From: Bacillota bacterium
Lineage (GTDB): Bacteria > Bacillota > UBA4882 > UBA8346
Direction: 5' to 3'
DNA length: 64,000 nt
NCBI GenBank assembly: GCA_023400055.1
Contig: JAEXFN010000003.1
Coordinates: forward strand, 60,612 to 124,611
Part shown: in pieces, positions 7,715 through 17,757 of the stretch
Position numbering within the stretch: the first letter of the stretch is position 1
Layout of the letters: every line of letters starts with the position of its first letter
Notes under the pieces: generated by a model
Databases searched by the model: none
What the model was told of the DNA's origin: nothing
What the model saw: only the letters and a program-made list of their open reading frames with translations
Program-made: the position numbers and the translations under genes

Positions 7715-9538
7715 TTAAAAGAGATAATCCATGGTCAGCTGGAAGGCCCGGCCCGGCATGGGATATCCCGCTTGAATCGCATAATGTTCGTCGGTCAGGT
7801 TCGTGCAACCGATGCTGAAGCTCAGCTTGGTATTGTAACGATAGTGAAAGTTCAGATCCACCAGCTGATAATCGGGCAGTTCCACTCCGACCGAGATCCG
7901 GTCCCAGACCAGCCGCCACGCCAGGTCGGCATCCCACTGGGCCTGGCTGAACGTCAACCCCAGGCCGAACTGGTTCCGGCCGAGGAAATTGTTAGTCCGG
8001 TACGCGCCGTCCGTCCCCCGATCCTCGCGGCTCAGCCAATGGTAGTCGGCCCGGCTGCTGAGCCGGTCCAGCCAACGGCGCTGCCAGCCGACGCTGAAGC
8101 CGTCGGTGCGGGTCCTGGCGAAATTGGTCAACTTATAACCGGCGGCGAGTTGGGACAGGTCCAGCGGAACCCAGGAAATCCCGTCGGTCAACCGGTTGTG
8201 GAACAGGTTAAACTGCCAGACCGATCGGTCTTGGTCCTGGCGGTATTCGGCGGTGATATCGAAACGGTCGCCCCGTTCCGCTTGGAGATTGGGATTGCTG
8301 GTGATTCCGGAGAGCGGCTGATCCAGATACAGCTCGGCCAGGGACGGCGCACGGAAAACCTTGCCGTAGCCGTATTTGACCGTCAAACGGTCATTCACCG
8401 TCTGGATCAGGCCGAGTCGCGGCAATAGCGGCGAGTCATCCCGCGAGTTCCAGTCCTGGCGCAGGCCGCCCACCCATTGAAAGCTGGAATTCATCCGGTA
8501 CGTGTCTTGCGCGTAAAGCGCAGCGGCATTTTGGTCATGATCACCGTTGGCGCCGTTCAGGTCGCTCTGTTTCAGCGAGACACCGGCCTGGAACGCGTGA
8601 TCCCCCCATTGGTACATCCCGGTGGCGTCTCCGCCCAAGCCGGTGCCATGGTAGCGGTCGTGCTCGCCGGGCTCGTCGTAATGCTGGTTCCAACGCTGGC
8701 CGTAAAGATTGTATTCCAATGTAGTATCGGTCCATAAGCGTTTGCCGCTCAAATGGATCGCGTAATCCTCAGCGAGCTGCTCGGCGTCGTTCTTGGGCGC
8801 AATCTCGGACCCCGGCACCTCGGCTTTTTTGCGGAAAGCCTGCAGGTAAAGACGGAGGTATTCCTGGTCCGCCTGGATAAAATCGTATTGTCCCAGGAAA
8901 TAGCCGCCGGAGACCCCGCTGCGTTGGCGGTCGCCGTCGCTGTCGTGCAGCCCGGCGGCGAAGCCCCAGCGGTCCTGGCTGACGGCCAGGTTCAAGCGGC
9001 TGCTGCCGAAGGATCCTCCGCCGAACGAAACCTGGTTTTGCGATTCGGCGCCCCCGGTCAGATCGCTGACGATGTTGGCCACCCCGCCCAGGGCGTCGGC
9101 GCCGTTGCCGACCGCGAACGGACCGTGGCTGATCGCGATTTCTTTCACGCCGACCGTGGGATATTCCGCCAGATCGAACCGGCCGGCGCCGTCGTCCAGC
9201 GGCATTCCGTTGATCAGTACTGCCGTCTGGCCGGCCTCGGTGCCGTCCAGCCGCAGATTGGCCGGGGCGCTTCCGCCGCTCTGGGCCACCGGCTGGCCGT
9301 CCGCGGCCAGAGTCGCGGCCACGTTATCCGGCCCGGACTGTTTGACCTCCGGCCCGGTAATCACCTCGGTCATGCCCAGCGTCTGCGGTTCCGGCGGCGG
9401 TTGCAACGGCGCAGCGGTGACCACCACTTCGTCTTCTTCATATTCCGGAGTCTCCGCCACGGCGCTGGCGGCCAAGCCGATGACGGCCGCAATCACCAGA
9501 AACAGCCCCCAAAATCCCAACCGGCCCCTCACATCCAT
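7715..9538 (-). CDS. TonB-dependent outer-membrane receptor
   Basis: About 607 residues from the ATG at 9538, chosen because a signal peptide follows at once (GFWGLFLVIAAVIGLAASAVA) and GGAGAAGGAGG precedes it. A TonB-box-like segment (EDEVVVTA) comes next. The plug domain (VLINGMPLDDGAG, VKEIAISHGPFAVGNGADALGGVANIV) spans about residues 50-170, then a 22-strand barrel ending in Phe (QLTMDYLF), the signal for BAM-mediated insertion. The shape resembles BtuB/CirA-type receptors for cobalamin or siderophores; the ligand is not known. It leads the tonB-exbB-exbD operon and lies behind a long leader with an intrinsic terminator, so its expression is likely controlled by premature termination. Confidence 0.92.
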   Translation of the reverse strand: MDVRGRLGFWGLFLVIAAVIGLAASAVAETPEYEEDEVVVTAAPLQPPPEPQTLGMTEVITGPEVKQSGPDNVAATLAADGQPVAQSGGSAPANLRLDGTEAGQTAVLINGMPLDDGAGRFDLAEYPTVGVKEIAISHGPFAVGNGADALGGVANIVSDLTGGAESQNQVSFGGGSFGSSRLNLAVSQDRWGFAAGLHDSDGDRQRSGVSGGYFLGQYDFIQADQEYLRLYLQAFRKKAEVPGSEIAPKNDAEQLAEDYAIHLSGKRLWTDTTLEYNLYGQRWNQHYDEPGEHDRYHGTGLGGDATGMYQWGDHAFQAGVSLKQSDLNGANGDHDQNAAALYAQDTYRMNSSFQWVGGLRQDWNSRDDSPLLPRLGLIQTVNDRLTVKYGYGKVFRAPSLAELYLDQPLSGITSNPNLQAERGDRFDITAEYRQDQDRSVWQFNLFHNRLTDGISWVPLDLSQLAAGYKLTNFARTRTDGFSVGWQRRWLDRLSSRADYHWLSREDRGTDGAYRTNNFLGRNQFGLGLTFSQAQWDADLAWRLVWDRISVGVELPDYQLVDLNFHYRYNTKLSFSIGCTNLTDEHYAIQAGYPMPGRAFQLTMDYLF

Positions 9539-10611
9539 TCCTCCTTCTCCAAACCAGGCGCTCCAGCGCTTCCAGTGCTGGCACAATCCATTTAATTCTG
9601 CAATATGCTCTTTCTCCGTCACGCGCGTAAGGCGTGAGATTTGCAACATTTGTTTCTGCCATTTCAACTGCTGTCCATCGCTGCCTCGTCCTAGCGATGG
9701 ACCAAATCCGAACCGCCGGACGGCCAAAAAGCCTTTACCCCCGTTTGCAGTAAGGTTAAAGGCTAGGGTGTTCCGGAGGGCGCCGATTCCGATACGGCGC
9801 GTAACGCCTCGGCTGATGATGTAATTTTAAAGATCGCCCGCGATGCGATCCCCTGCCCCTGGTTCGCGCACTCAGGCAAGCGGCTGCTCACCGCGCCAAC
9901 CGCGGTATGCCGCGTTGCATCCGGTTATCGGCTATGACAAGCTTATCGGAGAACGATCCTAAGCGGGAAATTCTTCGGCAGTCGTTGAGACGATCGTTCA
10001 TCGGCAAACCCAAGCCAGGAAAAACGCTCTGGGCGGGGAGAATACCGGACGCACTCGCCACGGCTACGCTACGACGGTTTTAGCCTGTCGGGCCGCGGAC
10101 GGAGAATCTTTCGCCATTGCCTTTACCTTACCATAAAATAGCCAAATTTTATATACGGAATTTAATATTTTGTCGATTTTTAATCGAACCACCGATCCGC
10201 CTTAAAGTTCATGCAATTACAGCCCTATTTTATTCGTCCGGCGGCACGGTAAATGATTCGCGACATTTGCTGCAATTCGGCCGGTTTTTATGCATTCCGC
10301 CAATAGGACTACAAAACATAACCCCGGAAATGAATTGACCGGACAATCAGCATTTTTAGCCGGCCTTCGTTTCCGAGTTATCCCAACCCTCATAAGATAT
10401 TCTGAATTTCATCATCGCTTCATTTTTTTAACTTTTGGCTTAAATACGTTGCAATAAACTCCATTCGAAGCAAGGCGTTCCCATAAGAATCGGATCAGCA
10501 AGGGATGAAACAGCTGAAAGCTTTTTCGCAAGGGGATTTCTGATTCGAACGCTTTATTACTTGGCTGGAATGAAACTATCACCAAGGTTCCCTGATAAAG
10601 GAGGGTTTACA
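9539..10611. other. Gene-free 1.07 kb between the TonB receptor gene and cotA
   Basis: No coding sequence on either strand is supported. The receptor-proximal half (9539-10110) is GC-rich and rich in hairpins when read on the minus strand: CCATCGCT/AGCGATGG at 9675-9700, the terminator at 9726-9763, and CGCCG/CGGCG near 9781-9799. This looks like a structured leader RNA. I could not match it to the cobalamin, TPP or c-di-GMP consensus. The cotA-proximal half (10110-10611) is AT-rich and holds the cotA promoter and an AAAGGAGG site just before its ATG. Confidence 0.5.
9726..9763 (-). terminator. Intrinsic terminator inside the leader of the TonB receptor gene
   Basis: On the minus strand GCCTTTAACC pairs with GGGTAAAGGC (one mismatch), followed by TTTTT. 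It lies 188 bp before the receptor start codon with no plausible gene upstream on that strand, so it looks like an attenuator or riboswitch platform. Confidence 0.7.
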
Positions 10612-12219
10612 ATGGCCGCTCTTCGAAAATTCGTCGAACCGCTTCCGGTGATGCCTACCATCAAGCCAAAATACCGCGATGAAGACGGCAGCCATTACGT
10701 AGTCCGGATGAAACAAGTGGCGCATGTCTTCCATCCGGATCTGCCGGCGGCAACTGTCTGGGGCTATGAAGGCATTTATCCCGGGCCGACCTTCGAAGTC
10801 CAGAAAAACGAACCGGTCTGGGTCCGCTGGCTAAACGAGCTCCCAGATAAACATTTCCTGCCGGTGGACAAAACCGTGCACGGCGCCGAGAATACGCCCG
10901 AGGTCCGCACCGTGGTCCATCTGCACGGCGCCAAGGTGCGACCGGAAAGCGACGGCTATCCCGAAGCCTGGTACACCCGTGGTTTTGCCGAACGGGGTCC
11001 GTCCTTTTACCACAAAACCTACCATTACCCCAATCAGCAGCGGGCGACCACGCTCTGGTACCATGACCACGCGCTGGGCATCACCCGTTTGAATGTCTAC
11101 GCCGGCCTGGCCGGATTGTACCTGATCCGCGACAAGTTCGAGCGGATCCTGGATCTGCCCAAGGTTCCCTTTGAGATCCCTCTGTTGATTCAGGACCGTT
11201 CCTTCAATCCCGACGGATCGCTTTTCTATCCCAGCCAGCCGCCGCCACCGCTGGGACCGGTCCCCGGCGTCGACCCGTCGATTGCGCCGGGATTTCTCGG
11301 CGATACCATCGTAGTCAACGGCAAAGTCTGGCCGTACCTGGAGGTGGAGCCCCGCAAGTATCGTTTCCGCGTGCTGAACGGCTCCAATGACCGTTTTTAC
11401 CGGCTGAGCCTGAGTACCAAACAGGCGATGCAGCAGATCGGCAACGACGCCGGTCTCCTCGAATACTCCAGTGCCGTTTTCCAGCTGGTGCTGGCTCCGG
11501 CCGAACGGGCCGACCTGATCATCGACTTTAGCGGCTATAAGGATCAAACGATCACGCTGTTGAATGACGCCGCCAATCCCTTCCCGACCGGCGCGCCGGT
11601 CGATCCCGAGACCACCGGCCAGGTCCTGCTCTTTAAGGTGACCAAGCCTTTATCCTGCAAAGACTACTCTGCCATTCCCGATTATCTGTATCCGGTGCGC
11701 CATCCCCAGAAACTGGCCAAGGTGAAGCGGCAGCTTCCTCTGGTCGTCACCCAGGACCAATACGGCCGGCTCCTCTTCGAGTTGGACGGGAGAATGTGGC
11801 ATGATCCGGTGACCGAAACGCCGCGGCTGGGCCAATATGAGATCTGGAACATCATCAACCCGGGCTTCGGCGCCCATCCGATTCACCTCCACCTGATCGA
11901 ATTCCAGATCCTCGACCGGCGGCCGTTTGACGTGCCCGTCTATAACCAGACCGGCAACCTGCAATTTACCGGGCCGGCGGTGCCGCCCGACCCCAATGAA
12001 CGGGGCGGCAAGGACATCGCCCGGGCCAATCCGGGCATGGTCACCCGCATCTTGGTACGGTTCGAACCTTACACCGGCCGCTACGTCTGGCACTGCCACA
12101 TCCTGGAGCACGAGGACTACGACATGATGCGCCCCATCCAGGTGCTGGGGCCGGATGAGGAAGACTATCCGCCGGTGCCGCGCACCCCGCTCGTTCCGGG
12201 CGAGCATCCCGCGCATTAA
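10612..12219 (+). CDS. cotA: CotA-type multicopper oxidase (laccase / bilirubin oxidase)
   Basis: 535 residues from the ATG at 10612, which has AAAGGAGG eight bases upstream; the longer TTG-initiated frame lacks a site. Three cupredoxin domains are present. All copper-ligand blocks are intact: HLHG (103-106), WYHDH (149-153), HPIHLHL (about 421) and WHCHILEHEDYDMM (about 493), the last giving the type 1 Cys, His and axial Met. The C-terminal third closely follows Bacillus spore-coat CotA (DRRPFD, TGPAVPP, GRYVWHCH). There is no signal peptide, as for CotA, which is packed into the outer spore coat. It oxidises phenols or bilirubin with reduction of oxygen. In an anaerobe this points to a spore role, which is inference. 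Confidence 0.94.
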   Translation: MAALRKFVEPLPVMPTIKPKYRDEDGSHYVVRMKQVAHVFHPDLPAATVWGYEGIYPGPTFEVQKNEPVWVRWLNELPDKHFLPVDKTVHGAENTPEVRTVVHLHGAKVRPESDGYPEAWYTRGFAERGPSFYHKTYHYPNQQRATTLWYHDHALGITRLNVYAGLAGLYLIRDKFERILDLPKVPFEIPLLIQDRSFNPDGSLFYPSQPPPPLGPVPGVDPSIAPGFLGDTIVVNGKVWPYLEVEPRKYRFRVLNGSNDRFYRLSLSTKQAMQQIGNDAGLLEYSSAVFQLVLAPAERADLIIDFSGYKDQTITLLNDAANPFPTGAPVDPETTGQVLLFKVTKPLSCKDYSAIPDYLYPVRHPQKLAKVKRQLPLVVTQDQYGRLLFELDGRMWHDPVTETPRLGQYEIWNIINPGFGAHPIHLHLIEFQILDRRPFDVPVYNQTGNLQFTGPAVPPDPNERGGKDIARANPGMVTRILVRFEPYTGRYVWHCHILEHEDYDMMRPIQVLGPDEEDYPPVPRTPLVPGEHPAH

Positions 12220-12252
12220 CAGCCACGATAGCATCGGAAAACGTTGTGAATA

Positions 12253-12271
12253 CCCTGGCCAAAGGTCAGGG
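12253..12271 (+). terminator. Hairpin downstream of cotA, possible weak terminator
   Basis: CCCTGGCC pairs with GGTCAGGG (one G-T pair) around AAA, 34 bp after the cotA stop. There is no T-run, so its termination ability is doubtful. Confidence 0.35.
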
Positions 12272-12367
12272 CATTCGCATAAGCGCAAGAAATAGCCAAA
12301 CCTTTTCGTATTCCAAAAAATAATTCAACGATTTTGTATTGGAAAAATATACTACAACATCCATTGT

Positions 12368-15300
12368 GTTACAATACACATTCCTGTGTAAGGAGCGACG
12401 AACATTCAGGACGCAAAATACCAATACCTTCAGCGTTTCAATCCACGCTCCCGTGCAAGGAGCGACCGGCCGTCGCGATTGGATTACTGGAATGCCTTGT
12501 TTCAATCCACGCTCCCGTGCAAGGAGCGACCTAAAAAACTTGAGGAAATGGTTTTTGAAAAGCCCGTTTCAATCCACGCTCCCGTGCAAGGAGCGACGTT
12601 CGATCGCTGATATGATGCGCACTCCGCCCGGTTTCAATCCACGCTCCTGTGCAAGGAGCGACCTTGAGGAAGGGGGCAGGAGGATGGTTGGCCGCAGTTT
12701 CAATCCACGCTCCTGTGCAAGGAGCGACGCCAATTAGACCTTGGATTGACTTAGAGACTACGTTTCAATCCACGCTCCTGTGCAAGGAGCGACGCTGACG
12801 GAGTACATTAAGAAGATGGGACGGAAGTTTCAATCCACGCTCCTGTGCAAGGAGCGACCCAAATCCGTCCACGATGCTGTAAAGAGCCCGTCGTTCCAAT
12901 CCACGCTCCCGTGCAAGGAGCGACTGGGATTGCACCTCCAGCAGCTCGGGATTGTCGTGTTTCAATCCACGCTCCCGTGCAAGGAGCGACGTCGACAGGA
13001 CCCAATAGTGGTTCACAACTAATGTTTCAATCCACGCTCCCGTGCAAGGAGCGACTAATGCCCTATAGAACCTTTGAACGGGTTATATTGTTTCAATCCA
13101 CGCTCCCGTGCAAGGAGCGACGGCCGGAACGCAGGTAACCGCTACGGCGTCCCAGTTGTTTCAATCCACGCTCCCGTGCAAGGAGCGACACCGGGAAATT
13201 ACAACTGGTTTTTCTTCAGATTGTTTCAATCCACGCTCCCGTGTAAGGAGCGACGTATGGACCGGTCAAAGTGTTCTCTGATCACCGTGTTTCAATCCAC
13301 GCTCCCGTGTAAGGAGCGACATAACTCAATCTATCTCTTATTGCTTCCAACAAATGTTTCAATCCACGCTCCCGTGTAAGGAGCGACTTTATGCTCGAAA
13401 TCCATCGTCATGAACCTTGAGTTTCAATCCACGCTCCCGTGTAAGGAGCGACCATCGCCGCTCAATGTTTCCATGTGTCCTTCGCTGTTTCAATCCACGC
13501 TCCCGTGTAAGGAGCGACCTATTCCGCCGAGGGCAAAGCCAAAATGTCGCGTGTTTCAATCCACGCTCCCGTGTAAGGAGCGACACCGACGATCCCTTGC
13601 CCAAATCGCGCAGACCCGCGTTTCAATCCACGCTCCCGTGCAAGGAGCGACCAAACTTCTGCTTATCGGTGCAGTTTGCTTTGACATGGTTTCAATCCAC
13701 GCTCCCGTGCAAGGAGCGACCGCTGCATAGTTTTCAGTTTTTATGGAACCGTCAGTTTCAATCCACGCTCCCGTGCAAGGAGCGACGCGCTCCGATGTCA
13801 GGATTTTGCAGCATGGCCTGTTTCAATCCACGCTCCCGTGCAAGGAGCGACCTGCAGCTTTTTGTTGTATGCTTCCAGCCACATCGGTTTCAATCCACGC
13901 TCCCGTGCAAGGAGCGACATTTTAAACTCCTATTGGTATACAACTTTATTTTGTTTCAATCCACGCTCCCGTGCAAGGAGCGACAATGCTTTGCCGCAAA
14001 GCCCAACCCTTGCCGCGCAGTTTCAATCCACGCTCCCGTGCAAGGAGCGACACTACCAAGTTCAAGCTGCAATCCGTCAAGCCTGTTTCAATCCACGCTC
14101 CCGTGCAAGGAGCGACAAAAAAGAGTTGGAAGGGATTTCGTGTTTAGACCTAGTTTCAATCCACGCTCCCGTGCAAGGAGCGACGATATTTAAGATAATA
14201 ACCGAAGTAGGCAATAAGTGTTTCAATCCACGCTCCCGTGCAAGGAGCGACCATGGGTGGGTAAAGCAAAGGTTCGTAACGCCGGGGTTTCAATCCACGC
14301 TCCCGTGCAAGGAGCGACGATATTGATCTTGTACCATTCAGCCCAGTGCGTTGTTTCAATCCACGCTCCCGTGCAAGGAGCGACATCAGCGGATTTTTCG
14401 AAATCATATGCTAAAGGGTTTCAATCCACGCTCCCGTGCAAGGAGCGACTGCTTGCAAGAATGAATTTGTTCATTTCTTCGGTAGTTTCAATCCACGCTC
14501 CCGTGCAAGGAGCGACAAGAGGTCACAAAGTCAATAATATCAACGTTTGCAAGGTTTCAATCCACGCTCCCGTGCAAGGAGCGACGACTTTCGCTTTATA
14601 AAACAAACAGTCTTTCCCGGTTTCAATCCACGCTCCCGTGCAAGGAGCGACATTGTGGTAAAATAAATATAGACGTTGATTCGTGTTTCAATCCACGCTC
14701 CCGTGCAAGGAGCGACGCAACGATTGTTACTTGCTCTTTATGTGGACAAGTTTCAATCCACGCTCCCGTGCAAGGAGCGACCTTTCGGTTCGGCTGGTCC
14801 GTAATTGTCAGCGCGGTTTCAATCCACGCTCCCGTGCAAGGAGCGACCGTGTTTGCTCAAGAATAAGGACTGTACGCTCGTCGTTTCAATCCACGCTCCC
14901 GTGCAAGGAGCGACTTGGGGAACACAAGCTATGGGAAATCGAAAACGCGTTTCAATCCACGCTCCCGTGCAAGGAGCGACTTGAGCTCATCAAGTCGGGC
15001 CGTCAGGTTGGCAATAGTTTCAATCCACGCTCCCGTGCAAGGAGCGACGTCACGCTTCTGTTCGATCTCTAAGTCTTTATAAGTTTCAATCCACGCTCCC
15101 GTGCAAGGAGCGACATCAATAGATGCGTCCGCGAGTTTCTTATAAATGTTTCAATCCACGCTCCCGTGCAAGGAGCGACGCGGGTCCACAAAAGTCAAAT
15201 CGGCGCCTCTCATGTTTCAATCCACGCTCCCGTGCAAGGAGCGACGAACTTTCTTTCCTCCGCACTCGCTGAAGCCCAGTTTCAATCCACGCTCCCGTGC

Positions 15301-15442
15301 AAGGAGCGACTTAACAATATGTATTGAATGCTGTTGATTACTATGTTTCAATCCACGCTCCCGTGCAAGGAGCGACAGGCATTGGTTGAACAAGGCATTC
15401 CCGACGAGGAGTTTCAATCCACGCTCCCGTGCAAGGAGCGAC
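12368..15442 (-). CRISPR. CRISPR array 1, type I-C, 47 repeats and 46 spacers
   Basis: The 32-nt repeat reads on the plus strand GTTTCAATCCACGC, then a central part, then AAGGAGCGAC; CGCTCC and GGAGCG form the hairpin. On the transcribed minus strand it begins GTCGCTCC and ends GGATTGAAAC, the type I-C form. Spacers are 32-37 nt, mostly 33-35. The array is read from 15442 towards 12368: the leader and cas2 are at the 15.4-kb end and the terminal repeat at 12368-12399 is the most degenerate (about eight mismatches). Repeat variants are grouped: repeats 5-8 from the left carry CTCCTGTG, repeat 9 carries GTTCCAAT, and repeats 14-19 carry GTGTAAGG. The remaining repeats are near identical. Confidence 0.99.
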
Positions 15443-15608
15443 AGTACTGCCGGAAAATGCTTATCCCTATTGGGCTCGCGCCCTGATTTCCGCGAAGGTG
15501 CTTTGAGATGGGTCTTTTTTTGACGCCAAACATGACATCAACGCCTCAAATCCAGCAATATCAACACCGCGAACCTCCCAGGGAAACCATGGGCGCTTGG
15601 GGTTCGCG
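15443..15608 (-). promoter_or_regulatory. Leader of CRISPR array 1
   Basis: This 166-bp stretch separates cas2 from the newest repeat. It carries GCGAACCTCCCAGG and GGTTCGCG, an inverted repeat touching the cas2 stop codon, then GATATT, CTGG and CTTCGCGGAA blocks that recur in the leader of array 2, and ends AGTACT against the repeat. It should hold the array promoter and the Cas1-Cas2 docking signals. Confidence 0.75.
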
Positions 15609-15899
15609 CTAAACCATCAGCACGCCTTGGGGATCATACGAAGCCTTGGCGCCCACATGTTCGACCCGGTGTTTCCAATTGTCTCCCAAGAAATAATAAC
15701 GCAAACTATCGTTCTCGGCATCAATAATCTCTTCCAATCGCTTGCGGAGTTTGGCCAGTTGCACCGGGTCCACCAAGCATTCGAAGACCGAATTTTGCAC
15801 CCTTTGTCCATAGTCTTTGCATAGTTTGGCCACTTTGCGCAGGCGTTTTTTACCCGCTTCCTTCTCCGTGTTTACATCATAGGTTACCAAGACCATCAT
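15609..15899 (-). CDS. cas2: CRISPR-associated endonuclease/integration protein Cas2
   Basis: A 96-residue ferredoxin-fold protein, MMVLVTYDVNTEKEAGKKRL at its start, with the conserved Asp of YDVN and the YYFLGDNW segment typical of type I-C Cas2. With Cas1 it forms the integrase that inserts new spacers at the leader end of the array. It lies 11 bp after cas1 and ends exactly at the leader of array 1; its stop codon is part of the leader's inverted repeat. Confidence 0.97.
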   Translation of the reverse strand: MMVLVTYDVNTEKEAGKKRLRKVAKLCKDYGQRVQNSVFECLVDPVQLAKLRKRLEEIIDAENDSLRYYFLGDNWKHRVEHVGAKASYDPQGVLMV

Positions 15900-15910
15900 C
15901 GCGATTCACC

Positions 15911-16942
15911 TTACTTCATCAAAAATGGCGGATATGCCTCCAGATCGCCTCGCAAGTGGCGGGCCAGCAACAAAGCTTGGGCATAGGGGATGAGCCCGAC
16001 GGCGATCTTCTCTCCCAGGAAAGGATGCATGACCTCTTCCTGCTTGCGCTTCTGCCAGGCGGCGATCACATTCTTGCGGACCTCGTCGGTCATGAGGACG
16101 CCGCCGGATTCCTTGGTCACAAACCCGGCGGCGCCGATCTGGCGGTTATTGATCAGCGACAAAATAAAACGGTCCACCAGATACGGCCGCAGCTCTTCCA
16201 TCAAGTCCAGGGCGAGGCTAGCTCTGCCGGGCCGCTCGCGATGCAAGAAACCCACCTGTGGATCGAGCCCGACGGTCTCCAAAGCGGCTGCGCAATCGTG
16301 TCCCAGCAGGGTGTATAAAAACGACAACAAAGCGTTTACTGGATCGAGCGGCGGCCGCCGGCTCCGCCCGGAAAACTTGAAAGTGTCCTTGGCCTCCAAT
16401 ATCAAATGATCGAATACACCATAATAGGTCCGCGCTCCTTCACCCTCCACGCCGCGCAGCATCTCCAGCTGAGGGCTATCGGCCACCTTTTGCAATTGTC
16501 CGCTTAATCCGTCCACGGCAGCTTGCAGCGCCTGCGGATCGCCCCGTTGCTCGTGATCGCGCAGGAAGCGTTGCAACACGCAACGGCAATTGAATAGCTT
16601 GCCGATGATGAAGTTTCCCGCCAATTGCAACGCTTCATCCGGACTGTCCGTCAGACGATACTGGCGACGGCGCAACAGGACATTGCCATGGACCGGACCG
16701 CTGACCCGGGCCAGAAACCGGCCGCTCTCCGAGAGGAACGAGAGGGCCACGCCCCGCTCGGCGCAGAGATGCATCAAGGCCGGACTGGCGCCCGTATATC
16801 CGAAGCAGACGATCCCTTCCAGGTTGTGAATGGGGATCCTGAACTTAACCTCCTCATTCATCAGGACCAAAACCGTTTCGCCTTCCTTGCCGAGGTAAGC
16901 CTCGGGAGAAGTAATATACAACACATTCAGCAGTTTTCGCAA
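15911..16942 (-). CDS. cas1: CRISPR-associated integrase Cas1, type I-C
   Basis: 343 residues from a TTG start at 16942 (LRKLLNVLYITSPEAYLG), the exact usual length and N-terminus of I-C Cas1; a frame-extended start at 17065 adds 41 unrelated residues. A CCTCC complement (GGAGG) lies 13 bp upstream, somewhat far. The N-terminal beta domain carries ETVLVLMNEEVKFRIP; the alpha domain carries the catalytic segments GPVHGNVLLRRRQYRL, RTYYGVFDHLI, RRPPLDPVNALLSFLY and LMEELRPYLVDRFIL, with the metal-binding Glu, His and Asp. A 154-bp gap to cas4 is the largest within the core of the operon. Confidence 0.96.
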   Translation of the reverse strand: MRKLLNVLYITSPEAYLGKEGETVLVLMNEEVKFRIPIHNLEGIVCFGYTGASPALMHLCAERGVALSFLSESGRFLARVSGPVHGNVLLRRRQYRLTDSPDEALQLAGNFIIGKLFNCRCVLQRFLRDHEQRGDPQALQAAVDGLSGQLQKVADSPQLEMLRGVEGEGARTYYGVFDHLILEAKDTFKFSGRSRRPPLDPVNALLSFLYTLLGHDCAAALETVGLDPQVGFLHRERPGRASLALDLMEELRPYLVDRFILSLINNRQIGAAGFVTKESGGVLMTDEVRKNVIAAWQKRKQEEVMHPFLGEKIAVGLIPYAQALLLARHLRGDLEAYPPFLMK

Positions 16943-17096
16943 AACGTTGTCCAAACCTCCATCATTTAACTCGTCGTTTACCGTTCGTCGTTGTTGGCTT
17001 TTGATTGTTAGTCGCGAAAACCCGGACCAGGAACTTGAATCCGCATTCAAAATTAATACCAACAACCAAGAACCTGATCAGCATCCTGAATCAGCA

Positions 17097-17756
17097 TCAA
17101 CGCAATGCCTCGTCCAGGTAGCGCCGGACCGAGCGCCGCGAGCCGGCCTTGGGCAGGCAGATCTCCACCAGCGAGCAACTTTGGCAAGCCGCGCTGGATT
17201 CGGCCGGCGGAGTGACGCCCTTTTCGAACAGATCGTGCATCGCGGCGGCCAGCTCCCGCACCCGGTCCCTCAGGGTCTCATCAAACTCCACTGGCTGGCG
17301 GCGACGGGTCCGGCCGTAGAACAGATCGCCCGTCGCAACCGGCACGCCGAACATCTCCGCCAGACAAATCCCTTGCGCGCAGAGCTGAACGATGTCGCGG
17401 TCGTCACTTTTCGGCTGGCCGTACTTATACTCCACCGGATGCGGCCGCCAGCGGCCCGGGCGGCTGTCCAGAGCGATTCCGTTTTCGTCGCGCTGGAATT
17501 CCACCACATCGGCTACGCCGTACAGTCCCAAAGTCCGGGAGACCAACGGCAGGGAACGGGTGACCAGCACCGTTCCCCGCGATTCGGTGAAGAAAGGGTC
17601 GTCCGCCCGCTCATGCATCTCCCGGCCGCTGAAGGTCAATACATTCTCCTGCCACTGCTGCTCGATATGGATCAAGGCCCACTGCCGGCGGCAGAAGGCG
17701 AAGTGCTGGATGCCGGAGAGGAGCAGGAGATCGTCGTCTGAATAACTGCCAGCCAT
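17097..17756 (-). CDS. cas4: CRISPR-associated exonuclease Cas4
   Basis: A 219-residue RecB-type nuclease. The iron-sulfur cysteines are C22 (HFAFCRRQWAL) and a C-terminal cluster (CQSCSLVEIC). Nuclease motifs are GREMHER, YGVADVVEF and PVEYKYGQPK, giving the Asp, Glu and Lys of the PD-(D/E)XK site. Cas4 trims prespacers and helps select the PAM during spacer acquisition together with Cas1-Cas2. It begins 1 bp after the cas7 stop, so it is translationally coupled. Confidence 0.96.
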   Translation of the reverse strand: MAGSYSDDDLLLLSGIQHFAFCRRQWALIHIEQQWQENVLTFSGREMHERADDPFFTESRGTVLVTRSLPLVSRTLGLYGVADVVEFQRDENGIALDSRPGRWRPHPVEYKYGQPKSDDRDIVQLCAQGICLAEMFGVPVATGDLFYGRTRRRQPVEFDETLRDRVRELAAAMHDLFEKGVTPPAESSAACQSCSLVEICLPKAGSRRSVRRYLDEALR

Positions 17757-17757
17757 C

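Noticed and set aside
9539..10110. Cobalamin riboswitch before the TonB receptor gene
   Set aside because: The expected B12-box core could not be found on the minus strand. Kept only as an unassigned structured leader.
12339..15417. Many open frames across CRISPR array 1 with FNPRSRARSD-like or FQSTLPCKER-like repeats
   Set aside because: They are translations of the CRISPR repeat, not proteins.
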